This document shows, piece by piece, positions 47,197 through 58,752 of a DNA stretch of 64,000 nt. The notes below the pieces were generated by a model, which saw only the letters and a program-made list of their open reading frames with translations, did no database searches and had not been told where the DNA came from. The stretch is from Edaphochlamys debaryana (Eukaryota; Chlorophyta; Chlorophyceae; Chlamydomonadales). Numbering within the stretch: the stretch's first letter is position 1; every line of letters begins with the position of its first letter. The stretch lies in the NCBI GenBank assembly GCA_016858145.1, contig JAEHOE010000006.1, positions 1,798,001 through 1,862,000 on the forward strand. The letters run 5' to 3'. Both the position numbers and the translations under genes were made by a program.

Positions 47197-47978
47197 CTTC
47201 CGGGTCCGCAGGTGATGCAGTGCACACGGGGGGTGCAGCTGTGCATCCACGGACGTGTTAGGACCGGCTCAGCTGTTCGGAGCTGGGCTGAAACAGTGCC
47301 TGGCGGGGCTGACTGACTACAAGGGGCTGGGGAAGACCTGTTTGGACGCCCAACCGGCGGGTCTGCAACGGGGCTCGGAGCTAGTTAGGCAAGACGTCAC
47401 CCTGAGCGTGCCATGGGGGCACGTGGCGCTCCAGCGTTGACCTTCGGTGCCTCCGCGGTTGCTGCATTGAGCGGCCAAGGTTAAGAACAGGGGTGCCAGG
47501 CAAGCGAGTGCGCAAGGTGTCACCGCAGCGGTGAGATCCTGTGGGCTGTGTGGGCGTGGCTGCTGGCCAGTGGTCCGCTTTCTTCGAGGAATGGCGGGCA
47601 GTTTGTGCCCACGCCTCATGCGGAAAGGCGTGCCGTGTCTAGGGAGCTAGAGGTCATATGCCTTTGGGGGCGGCGGCCTGAGTTGGGGTGCTGCGTAGAA
47701 GGTCGGCAGCGGTGAGGCGGTTTCCGTTATGCCAAGGCGAGCGCGGTCAGGGATCGCCCCAGGGTTGCCAGGAGGATGCGAGCAAGGGTGCGAGTGGGCC
47801 CTGAAGGCAGTGTGCCCAACATGTGCTATCTGCCTCCGCTGTCCCCCAGCTGCTGCCTGCCGACGCGCTGAGACCCCGCAATGCCTTTCATGCCAAGGCC
47901 GAACCCATATGCAGCCCTCTGACCCTCTCTTCACAAGGACAGATAGGCTTCCCGAGGGACAGCTGGGGAATGAGAAAC

Positions 47979-48016
47979 GGACGAGGTTACGCGAAAAGCA
48001 AGGCCAGCAAAGTGCA
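47979..48016 (+). repeat. copy 2 of the 38-bp dispersed repeat
   Basis: Matches 7539-7576 at 36 of 38 positions in the same orientation. Flanks share only scattered bases. Confidence 0.7.
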
Positions 48017-50216
48017 ATCCCGGCCTATAACACTGGCAAGGTTCTATCCGCAACCCTGCACTTGCCAGCAGTGAAGCAGCGCCCACCAAGCCAGGTGGCT
48101 TACGCCGGGGCACTTCGAAGCCGTCCCAAGCCCTCCCACACGCGGAGTTACCTGGGGCATGTTACCTGAGCGTGCGGGTTGGAGGTGCGCAGCGTGGCGC
48201 AGCGTCTCCGGCGGCTCGCTATAGGCCCGGACCCGCCCAGCATCATCATACGGACCTGAATGTGAAGGGAGAAGCGCCGGGGCGGACGCGAAGGAAATGA
48301 GTCAGCCAGGAGGAGTCAGGGACAGCTGGGGACAGGGCAGGGTAGGGGCTGCTGTTGAAGCCAAACCTCGGCTCCTCAGGATTCCTTAAGATTCCCCCCC
48401 AATTCCAACTCTTCTTGGTGGAGGGCTCGGTCAGGAGGACTGGAATCCGCCCGGCCCCACAGCCCGCGGGCCCGCGCCCCTGCATCAAATCCTTACGTGC
48501 CGTGACGGCACCATGGGTGTCAATGCAACGTGCATACCCCGAGATAAGGCAAAATGCAATGCAAGCGACGAGGGCGCGCACAGGTCCGGGCCCCCAGTCA
48601 CCGGGCGGCCATGGAATTGAGAGAGGGCATGGGGAGTCAGGGCGCGCTCGCTTGTCTCTGGCAATTGTCGGCGGCATCGTGCGGCATGGCCAGCACGTCT
48701 CCGGCGGCAAGGTATCCCGACCCAACAGACGGGTGCTGACTATGACGTGGTCTGACTTCGGCGCTTCGGGTTTGGCAGACGGAAGCATCCGTCAGACAGG
48801 ACTGCGCCAGTAACTGGTGGGCTGAACGGCGGGGAAGGGCGGGAAGACGAAGCGGCGGAGGGCCGGGGCACGACTTGCAAGAGTTCGCCCGAGCGGCAAG
48901 TATTGTGTGGCCGGCGTTGGTCTCTCTATCAATGTGCCAAGGGTTATCGGAAGCCGGTTAGGTGCAGTCGCGCGTAACAGCTGTTGCCTCTGCGCGAACT
49001 GGCCACGGAAGTCGCGGGGTCACCCAAAACTCGGCCCAAGCAAACGGCGTCAAATGGCAGGATGAGGTAAGTAAATGAAATGAGCAAGAGCACTGTCACG
49101 TGCTGAAGACCACGGCGCGGTGCCAGAGGCCAGTCAGGCGCCCGCCTGCGGGCGACCCGCGGGATGTCCGACATTGTGAAGAATGCAGTTTTGGGGCGGT
49201 GCTCCCGTTAACCATCGTGGCGGTAACTGTAAGTCGTCGCATGTTTGCGGGCTTGCACGGTAAGCTGTCGAGACGAAGCAAAGCCGGCGGGGAATGGAAG
49301 GGGTTAGGGGGTCAGGCAAGGGGGGTGAGGAGGGGAGGGCTTGGGGGTTGGGGCTTTGGTGGCGATAAGTACAAAAAGCCCCAAGCGAGATACATATGCA
49401 AGGGGCCGTTCCGCAGTCTGGATGCGAGCCAGGCGTCGATGAGCGGGAGGCCCGTCCAGGCAGGCTGCAAAGGGAGAAGGGAGGCCGTTTTGGTCTGTGG
49501 GGCAGGTCTGGGGCAGGCGGGATGGGTTTTGAGGCTTCCTGTCCTGCGCGTACAGAACCTCGCAGGTTGCGTGGCACGAGTCCGCTTGCTTGGTAGTTGG
49601 TACTACCGGGGGTTCAGCCCTGGTGAGCAGCCCAAACTTGGGACCGACGCAACGTGCAACGACGACACGGATCTGGCCGATCTGGCCCACCAGCACAGGG
49701 AGTCTCCCCTGCATCGTAGAAACTGCAAGTCCAGAAGTCAAGACAGGGGACGCCCAGTGCTCATGCAGGAGGAGGGCTCTCGGGGAGGGCCCCCATCTCT
49801 GCAACCAGCCGAGGCCACCCCAAGGCCCTACCCCCAGGCCCAGACCGCGCTTAGGTCCCCCCCAGGCCAGTCCGGGGCTCCAGGCCCTACCTCCTCCCGT
49901 CAAGGTCCGCGGGCAGGAGCAGCCCCTGTGCGCGCCGGCTCGGGGCCAGGCTGGCGCTGCCGCTGCCGCCTCCACCGCAAGGCTTGCCGGCTGTACGCCC
50001 GGGGACCAAGGGGGCTGCCGCACGGCCGGGTGACATGGCTCGGCTTTTGTCCTGAGGGTAATCGTGCCTGAAGCTCGGCTAGGGCCAAGAGTGGAGAGTC
50101 AGGAGGGGCAGATAGGGTCGAAGGGGGCCGAGGGGGGCCGAAGGAGGCCGAAGGGGCCCCTGGCGGAGCCGAGCGCTCCTCGCCCGTGTTCGCTCGGGCT
50201 GCTTGGTCGGGGCTGA

Positions 50217-51083
50217 GTGCCCAAGGCTGGTGGCTGTGCTGAGAGGGCTGCAGCGCTCAAGGGCTCCATAGCAGCCATGCGCCCTCCACCCAGCCCAGTT
50301 GTGAGGTTCCCAGTCCTATCAGGGGCCTGGAGCTTGGATCGCGGGGGCCTAGTGTTCGAGAGGGTTGCAGCGTTCAGCGTTCTGCAACGCCCAGGCCCGG
50401 CGCTTCATCTTGTAAGGTGCAGTCTCGTGCAGTGCTCGTGTGCCAGCTCCGGCCTCACCGCCCCATCGCCACACATCGACTTCACTCTCCGTCTCAGCCT
50501 CTCGACCGCGCGGACCGCGCAGCACATGGGAGCCGGCTTACTAGGAGCCCTGCGCCCTCCGTCCAGCCCTGCAGTGCCGTTTTCTGCCCCGCTGGGGGCC
50601 TGGGGCCTGCCTGTCCTTGCTTGGTTTGCGGGGGCCTGCCTGTCTCTGCAAGGGCTGCCTCGTCGTGCAGCGCCCTGGCCCGCCTCCCGGTGTTCTAAGC
50701 CTCCGTGTCGCGCTCATGTGCCCGCCCCTGCGCCGCTGCCTGGGACCATCCGGACGCTTCGCCGTTGCCCCCACATTGCCCGCTTAACCCCTCAATCCCT
50801 GCTTACACCTCGACCATGCCCCACCCCTGGCGTGCGACCGCGCAGCACATGGGAGCCTGGATTCAGCAGCATCCCTGTTGGGCGAGCTTCATCTCTGGGA
50901 GACAGGGGAAGCCTGGGCCGGGAACGGCACGCACCCAGAGCCGGGATCCGGGTGCGAGCTGCGAACTCTAGCGCTTCTGCAGGTACGAGTTGGTATAAGA
51001 CTTCTGGTGGTATTGGTTCAAAGGGCGGTGCCGCCTTGCAGCGCGGAGCCATCGCCCTACCTTACCTGCCAGGACTGTCCTGA
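50217..51083 (+). repeat. degenerate long-period repeat region
   Basis: A 22-bp sequence beginning GACCGCGCAGCACATGGG occurs exactly at 50513-50534 and 50836-50857 (323 bp apart). A GCCCTCC-xx-CCAGCCC block recurs at 50281 and 50554 (273 bp apart). The open frame across this region is probably a by-product of the repeat composition. Confidence 0.5.
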
Positions 51084-52745
51084 GAGTCGTTTCAAGAGCG
51101 CTGCTATTGAAATGTAGTTATATCACGAGGAATTTGTGTTGCAGCGCTGTTGCAAGGTCCTGCCCGACGGCCCGCCCAATGCTCGAAGTAGCGTCCGTGT
51201 GGGCTTAGCCGTGACAAGGCTGCTTGCAGTGCAGGAGAGCGTGAGCTAAGAAGGAAGGTTGATCCGTAGCTAGCAGCGGGGCAACGGCCTGTATGCAGGT
51301 GCGGGTACGATGGATGAGTGGGGAGCACAGCGTCAGGGCTGAGCACTAGTGCAACAGTTACTCTTGATGTAGGTTTCTGCATACACACGTAGTAAGCATT
51401 ACAAGGACCATGGCAAGCTCAGCGTGGCTTGCGAACATGGCGCTCGGAGTGAGTGCGCTGGACTCGCTGGAGCTGGACGCTGGCGCGCCTTAGCACCTGA
51501 TGGCGCATGTTATGGAGGATGGAGGGGTCGTCTCTGAGGCGGTGAGTCGGAGGCGCTGGGGCGGTGCCTCACCATCACCGTGTTCGTGGACTCCACAGGA
51601 GTGCGCGCTGTTGCGCTCCCGAGTTGAGCATAGCAAAACGGGTGTGGACTAGCAGCCAGGCAAGGGAACGGTCTCAGCCGAAGGTGGCGGGCAGGCTCAT
51701 GCCCCCCGTCTCCGAGCGCCGGCCCGTGTCGCAGTGAGATGTCATCTAGCATAGGACAGATGGCGACATCGTGGGAGCGAATTATAAGGGCCTCCAGTTT
51801 TGAGAGCAGCAAAGCGTCCACCGGCGGAAGGCCACAGGGAGGACGGCCCCGGTCTCCTAAGTGAATCTGCATGACAACAGCAGACACATCGGGTGAAGAG
51901 TCGAAATGAAACATGCCACGGCGTTGCTGGCAGGGTCGGGGATTGAACATGCCGGCCCCGTTGCCAACACGCCCACCGTTACCCTTGCAAGGGCCGCGTT
52001 ACTGCTCGTCATCGGCCGCTTCATGTGCGATCACTGCCAGTCGCGACAGTCACACTGTGACTTGTGGTGCTCTTTTGCGGGCGGTCGCGTTTTCGCCGAT
52101 GCGCAACCGCCACCCCGTGCTACTGGTCGATTATTTTAGATGCGGTTTCAGCCCTCGCGGGCGTACCGGAGCATTCCGTGGAAGTGGGCTCACGGGTGTG
52201 CGGATTCCCAGCAGCCCGACCGAGTCGCGCTGGCCAGCCACGCGTCGCACCACACACTACTAGAAGTAAAAACCACCTCTGGGGCAGCTCCGGGACGTTA
52301 TGTGTTACCAGACTGTCTCGGAAAGCGACGCGCGGCGAAGCATCGGGGCCGGCGGGCTGCCGGTCACCGTCGCTGCGCAGCGTTCACCCTTGCATATGAC
52401 GCGACACGAGTTGGGTCACACGGGGGTGAGATATGCTACGCTTCCGGAGGCCAACCGGTTCGAACGGGCGGTCTGAACGTTGGTCCGAGCCCCCCGCTAG
52501 CACCCTCGTGCCTCCCCGTCGCACCGGCCACGCACTCAAGGCACCCCTGCAGCCGTCACCGGCCCTCAAAATCCCACGCCAGGCTGATACAGCGTGCCCT
52601 TTCCTTGAGCCCTCGTCCGGTCCTTCATTCTCAACAGATCCTTCGCCTTAAGCCCAGGTCTGGGCGGTCAGCCTTTCCGCCTTTCCGCCTTCCACCCGTC
52701 CTCATACATTACGCGGGCCTGTGCCTCATTGTGTGCCTCCCACAG
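51084..52745. other. upstream region of BTB gene, first exon unresolved
   Basis: 1.7 kb that should contain the promoter and the missing N-terminal exon(s) of the BTB-BACK gene. No segment gives a convincing first exon. Confidence 0.4.
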
Positions 52746-55700
52746 GCCCCATTTTGTTATCGGGACCGCTCCAAAGTGGTCCACGAGGGGCTGGCGCGCT
52801 TCTACAACCACCCCACGTTCTCGGACCTGACGGTGGTTGGCCCCGACGGCTCGCGCATCCGGTGTCACCAGCTCATCCTGTCGGCGTGCAGCCGGCGTTT
52901 CTCGGAGATGCTCGAGCCTGGTAAGCCATATCAGCGGCGCCGACCGCCGAGTGCGCGACTCGTTGTTGGCTGGAGCACACAACAAGGCGGGAACCCGCTG
53001 AGCCCTGGGGCTGCGGCGGCGGGTTCTGGGCCTTGCTCTTGACGTCTGGAACGGCTTCCACCGCAGGGCACTTGACGGGCGAGGAGCTGCCCGTGCGGGG
53101 CGTGGATGCGCTCGGCCTGCACCGCGTCATCCGCTTCTTCTACACGGGCGAGTGCGACCTGGATCCCGGCGTGGTGCTGCCCGTGTACGACGCGTCACAC
53201 CGGCTGGACGTGCCCGGCCTGGCGGCGGCGTGCGAGGTGTACTCTCAGAAGGTGCTGGGGCCCGGCACCGCCTGCTCGCTGCTGGAGCAGGCGCTGCGGT
53301 TCAGCATGGCCGAGTACGCCGAGTCGTGCAGCCGCATCATCCGAAACAGGTACGGGTGCATGGGGTTACCCGCGCCGGGGGCCTGGAGCATTTCCCAGCA
53401 GCAGCACCTGCCACCTTCCAAAGCACGCGACTGAAGTAAACTGTGCGCCTTTTCCTGAATTGTTTTCGCAACCCCTCAGCTTCGACTCTGTGGTCCAGAC
53501 GGACGACTTCTTGGGCGTGGGCCTGGGCACCCTGATGCGGCTGCTGGAGGACAACATCCCGCACCTCAACGAGGGCTCCGTGTTCCGCGCCGCCTGGCGC
53601 TGGGGCATGGCCTCCGTCAGCCGCATGCTGCAGATGCCCCGCATCTTCAAGGTCGTCAAGGTGCGAGCGCGAGGCAGCAAGCGGGCCGGGAGCGCTTGTG
53701 TCCCGGCTTGACGTGCACCGGACGAGGCGTGGAAAGGGGTAAATGGCGCATCGGGGCAGCCAACTTGGCACGAAGAGGCCTGTGGGGCGCTGACTGCTTC
53801 CCGCGTGCCCGTCCTACTCTCCTCCAGGTGCCCAACCTGAGCATGCAGGACCTGGTTAACCTGGCTGGCCCCCTGCCCGGCCCGGCGCCCGTGCGCCCCA
53901 GCGGCCCGGCGGGTGGCGCCGCAGCAGGCGCTGGCGGCCTCGCGCCTGATGGTGCGCCCGCTGGGCCCGGAGCTAACGGTGGTGACGCGGGCGGTGCCGG
54001 CGGGGCTGGCGGCGAGGACGAGGCCATCTCCCCAGCGCGGCTACGGGAGGCGCAAGAGGCGTTGGTCCGGTACATGCTAGGCGGCATGGACCTCGTGCGG
54101 GCCGTGCGGCTGACCGTGCAGGTGCGTGCACAGGCTGGGGCTGGGGCTGGGGCAGGCTGTGTGTGCTGCAAGTCTCGGCCGTCAGTTGTTGATTGGTGCA
54201 GACCCTACCCTGACCTCTCAAGCCCCGGTGTATGACGTCGGGGAGTAGCGCACTGGCCCGTGCGTTGCCTGGCCATTGACCATATCCCTGCGTTGCCTGG
54301 CTCCCACAGCAATACGGCGCTGGCGATGTGGACCCGGCACCCCCAGCAGCGCCGTGCCTGCAGCTGGGGCCCTCAAGCGCTGACGGCCCCGCGCTGCCCT
54401 CGCACCGAGCCGGCGGGGGCACCACCAGCCCACCCGCCGCCTACCTGCCGCACCACCACAACCCCTTCCAGGCCCCGGCGCAGGGCGCAGCGTACGGCTC
54501 GCCGCACGCTCCGCACGCGCCCGCGTCGCAGCACGGCCCAGCGCACACCATGGGCCAGGAGGCAGCGGCCCTGCTGCCGCCCCGCTACTCGGCCCAGGGC
54601 CCCCCCCGCTCTGCTCTGTTAGCCGGGCACCACGAGTCGTCGCCGTCTCACCCGGCCACCGCGGCCGCACAGCACTTGGCCGCAGCGGGGTTGTGGGCGC
54701 CCCAGGGCGGGGCGGCACACCCGGACTCCCCAGAGGTCGGCTGCGGGGGAGGGGCGGACGCCGAGGTCGCAAACAGCTGCGCGGCGTCGGGCGGGCACCA
54801 CGACGGAATGGAGGGCGTCGAGGTGGATGAGGAGCTCGAACACGCTGTCGAGGCGCCAGCGGCCGCGGCCGCTGGGGGCCAGGGCCTGCACGGCGGGTCC
54901 CACAACCCCGGTGGCAGCTTGCATCACAGCGCTTTCAGCCCGCAGCACCACTCAAGCAGCCCGCACGCGCAGCTGCCGCCCACGCACCGAGCCTCGCCAG
55001 CGCGTCCCTTCGGACGCAGCTCTGGCCCCACGGCCGGCGATGGCGCAGCTGCGGTGCGGCCCAGCGGGACTGCCGTCAGTGGGACGGGCGCCGCCGGGGG
55101 CTGCGGCGGTAACAACGGGGCGGGCTCGGAGGACGAGGCAATGAGCGGGGCAAGAGGCGGAGGGCACGAGGCCAGCGGCGCCCAGCGGCGGCGCGGGTGC
55201 GGTCACAGCACCGGTCCCGAGCCGGAGCACCTCGCCAACCCGCCCCAGCACCTCCTCGACATGATCAAGCACCTCAACCCAGGCAAGGAAACCGTGTTGC
55301 CGCCCGCTCGAGTCTCCCGCCTTGAAATTGCCGCTCTATATCAGTGCGCGGGTCTGTGCGATGCTGACCGCTGCTGATTCAGGCCGCAGTAGAAGGCTCA
55401 GTCTGCGATATCGAGCTCTTTACCTTGCCGGGAGTGCTGACACCGCTGTCCTGCTGCTTGCCGCCTCCTCGCTTCGTTCTTGCTCACAGGGGATACTTCC
55501 GGGCGGCAGGTGGTGCTGGTCATCGACCCCAAGCACCTCATGTCTGGAGGCAGCTCCTCTGCCGGCTCCCCATGGACCGCTCAGGTCGGTCCCGGGCCCA
55601 GCGGCAAAGGGGGCAGTGCCGGCATGTCGCGTAGGGGCCAGCGTCAGGGGGTCCAAGCACCGTCCGGCAACGGCTCGAGCGTAGCACCCAGCGCCCACGC

Positions 55701-58700
55701 ACACGTACACTGCTCCGTTGCCATGCCGCAACGCGCGCCCCAGCACGCCGGCCTGCCGCCAGCCGCGTCCCCGCCCGTCCCCGCCCACGTGACGGGACAC
55801 GGACTGACGCCCCACCCCAACCCCGCCCGGCATGCTCCTGCCCACCATCACCACCACCACCACCATCATCACCACCAGGGCCCCGGGAGACGGCAGAAGC
55901 GAGGCCGCCCCGACGACGCAAGCGGCGAGCCCGAGCCCTCCCGACGCGGCAACGACCAAGCCTGCCGCACAGGCGACTACGGCTCCCCGCCGGCTGCCGG
56001 CGGCTCGACAGCAGGCGGGCCTGCGTCCACCCTGCCTGCGGCTGCCGGGACAGTCTGGGGCTCGCACCCCGACCTGCCGTCCAGAGACGGCGCCGGCACC
56101 AGCGGTGGCGGCGGTTCGCATCGGCGCACCTCGGGCCCCGGGATCGGCGGCCGAGGCACGGACGGCATGGCAATGGCGGGCACGCCCAGCTCCACGGGCA
56201 GTGGAGGCGTGCCCCAGGCGGCGGTGTCGGGCTCGCACCACCCGCTGCCCTCCATGCCCCCGCCGCCGCCGTCCCAGCCGTTCTTGCAGCCGCAGCACCA
56301 GCCGCACCTCGCGCCGCACCCCCAGCAGGTACAACAGCCACAACACCAGCAGCAACAGCAACAGCAGGGACAGGGACAAATGCTACAGCAGCATGGCTCC
56401 GTGCCGGCCGCCCGGCACCCCACCCCGCAGCAGGGCCGAGACGCCTCCCGCAAGCTCCACGCCGCCAACTCGGCGCCGCTCTCCCACGCGGCGCCTGCAC
56501 CGGCTCAGGCCCCGGCGGGCCCCCACGGCCACGGCAACCTACATGCCGTGCGTCCGGGGCCCGCTGCTGGACCTTCGAGCCAATCGCATGCCCAGCCTCA
56601 GGCTCCAGCCCAGCTGCAACCCCACGGCCGCCTCTCCGCGCACCAGCAGCAGCCCCAACACCCCGGCCACGCAGCCGCCAAGGCCCCCGCGCCGCCCCCA
56701 GCCCCCGGGCACGGCCCTTTGGCCGGCCCGTCTCAGCATCCCCCGCCTCCTCACCCCCAGGCCCAGGCGCAGCAGATGGCACAGCACGCCGCCCAACACG
56801 CGCAGCAGCCGCAGCACGCCAATAAGCCGCCTTCGCACTCCCAGCAGGGAGCGCAACAGGCGGTGCTGCAGCTGCAGTCCATCCCCGGCGCTCGCGGAGG
56901 ACCTCGCATCGTCGCAATCGGTCCAGGCGGCGTGGCTGCATCGCCCCTGACCAAGGTTATCGTCTCAACGGTTCCGTTGAAACCCGCAGCGGAGGCCGGC
57001 TCCAGCGGCACCGCGCCGGTGGCGGTGCTGCAGTTTAAACAGCCGGGTCTGCCGCCCAAGGCCTCGGCTCCTCAGGCGCAGGCGCAGCAGGGCCAGGGCC
57101 AGGGGCAGCCGCAACAGCTGCGGCACTACCCCTCGGCGCCAGCTGCGGGTGCTGGGCCGCTCGCCGGCCGCCCCACCAGCGCGCCCTCGCACCTGTCGAG
57201 CAGCGGCTCGCAGGGCCAGGGCCCGCTGGCCCCGCCCCCGCCCCGGTACCAGAGCTGCGGCAGTGCGGGCCCCAGGTACCCGGGCCAGCAGCAGCCCGGG
57301 GCTCCAGGGGCCCAGGCACCGCTGGCGCAGCTGCAGCAGCTGCAGCAACAGCGAGTCGCCCAGCAGACCGCTCCAGGGCAGCCGCCGAGGCCCCAGCAGC
57401 CCGGCCGGCCCGCAGGGCAGCCGCCCAGGCCGCCCATGCCCCAGCCCCAGCCCCAGCTCCAGCCGCAGCAGCAGTACGCTGCGGGCGGGCAGGGGACGGC
57501 AGGCGCGCGCGGTGCGGCGCAGGCTCAGCACGGACCGCAGCACCACCCGCCGCCGCTCTCACAGGCGCAGGCGCAGGGGCAGGCGCAGCAGCCACAACAG
57601 CAACAACCCCAACCTGCATCGCAGCTTGCACCGCAACTCAATCGCCTCTCACTGCAATGTCCGCCCGGCCAACAACTCCAGCAAGCGCCACCGCAGGCCC
57701 AGCAGCAGCACCAAGCTCCGCCGTCCCAACCGCAAAACGCCCAACAGTCGCGCCAGCAGCAGCAGCAGCCCCAATCGCTTACCCCGCAACAGCACCAACA
57801 GACGCAGGCGCAGCAGCAACAACAGCAGCAGCAGCAACAACAGTTCCAGGCGCTATCGCCGTGGCCCAGCGGCTTCGGCGCGCACGTCGGGGACTTGGGC
57901 ACGGGGGCCGGCGGCTACATGGGTTGCGGTGCCACGCCGCCCCACCCCCCGCAGCCCTACGGGACGCCCCCGCCGCCGCTGCTGCAGTCCGCTGGTGGCA
58001 GCGGGCCGCCGCCAAGCGACAGCCCCATGACGTCCTGTCAGCAGGCCGCGCAGCCGCTGGGAACGCCCCAACCGTGGCCCCAGCCGCAGCAGGCGCCGCC
58101 TTCCCAGCGGTGTCGCGGTGGCTCGGTCGGCTCAGGGGCGCACCAGATGTCCCAGGACGCGGCCCCGGGCGCAGGCCAGGCGCAGGGTCAGGTCATGGGC
58201 CAACACCCGCTCTTCGGCGGTGGCCCAGGTCCCAGCGCGCCAGCGGCAGCCCCCGGTCAGGGCGGGATATACCCCATGGCCCCGCCGCCGCCGCCCGGGC
58301 CTCAGCCCCAGCACCTTCCGGCCATGGGCTCCACCGGCCTCGGCGTTTTCGGCGCTGCGGCCGAGGCTGCGGCCGCAGCCGCCGGCGCGCCGAGCCACGC
58401 CGCTGTGAGCTCGTTCGGCGCCAGGTCCATTGGCCGGGAGCTCGCTCGCGACCTACGCGTGTCCGTGACGGGCGGCTACTCGTTCGGCGACCTGCACGAC
58501 CTGGTGACGCCCATGTCCCATGGACTGTTTGATAGCGGCCTGATCTCGCCCAACACCGAGCTGTTCAACCTCCTGAACGTGGGCCCGGGCGGCGAGGACA
58601 CGCTCGGCATGGGGCCCATGCTGGACCTGCTGGTCCCGGGCGGCGAATCTGTGTACGACGATACGGCAAACACGAATGCGCTGACGGGCGGTCCGGGAGC

Positions 58701-58752
58701 ACCCATGGCTGAGGGTGGCGTGCCGGGGCCCGGGGGTCAGGGCCAGCAGTGA
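52746..58752 (+). CDS. BTB/POZ-BACK protein with very long Gln-rich tail (5' end unresolved)
   Basis: Six exons (52746-52920, 53067-53349, 53480-53660, 53828-54121, 54310-55282, 55490-58752) join to at least 1,722 residues. The first part is a BTB domain: FSDLTVVGPDGSRIRCHQLI, LSACSRRFSEMLEP, then LHRVIRFFYTGECDLDPG and LDVPGLAAACEVYSQKV. A BACK-like helical region follows (SVVQTDDFLGVGLGTLMRLL, FRAAWRWG). The remainder is low-complexity: Pro/His/Ser, an eleven-His run near 55845-55877, and hundreds of Gln/Pro/Ala residues, ending in an acidic segment (GGEDTLGMGPMLDLL). BTB-BACK proteins typically bind cullin-3; Gln-rich tails suggest a transcriptional or condensate role (inference). Exon 2-3 and 3-4 junctions are GT-AG; intron 5 is GC-AG (CCAG|GCAAGG). 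The 52746 boundary is a splice acceptor, not a start; an in-frame ATG exists at 52140 but the intervening sequence does not look coding. Confidence 0.82.

Larger units (their letters stand above)
47129..50216. other. no confident gene
   Basis: 3.1 kb with overlapping open frames on both strands and no recognised family. Contents include an 8-bp CTGCGATC triplet (47173-47196), a dispersed 38-bp repeat copy, and one exon-like segment on the minus strand (48166-48255). The open frame 49100-50071 (+) has no domain and reads like non-coding sequence. Confidence 0.45.

Noticed and set aside
49100..50071. 323-residue open frame (+)
   Set aside because: No domain, mixed composition, equally long frames on the opposite strand and no supporting splice structure.
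52140..52745. In-frame ATG as the BTB gene start
   Set aside because: The 200 residues between it and the BTB domain look like non-coding translation. A strong acceptor (CTCCCACAG) sits immediately before the BTB coding sequence.
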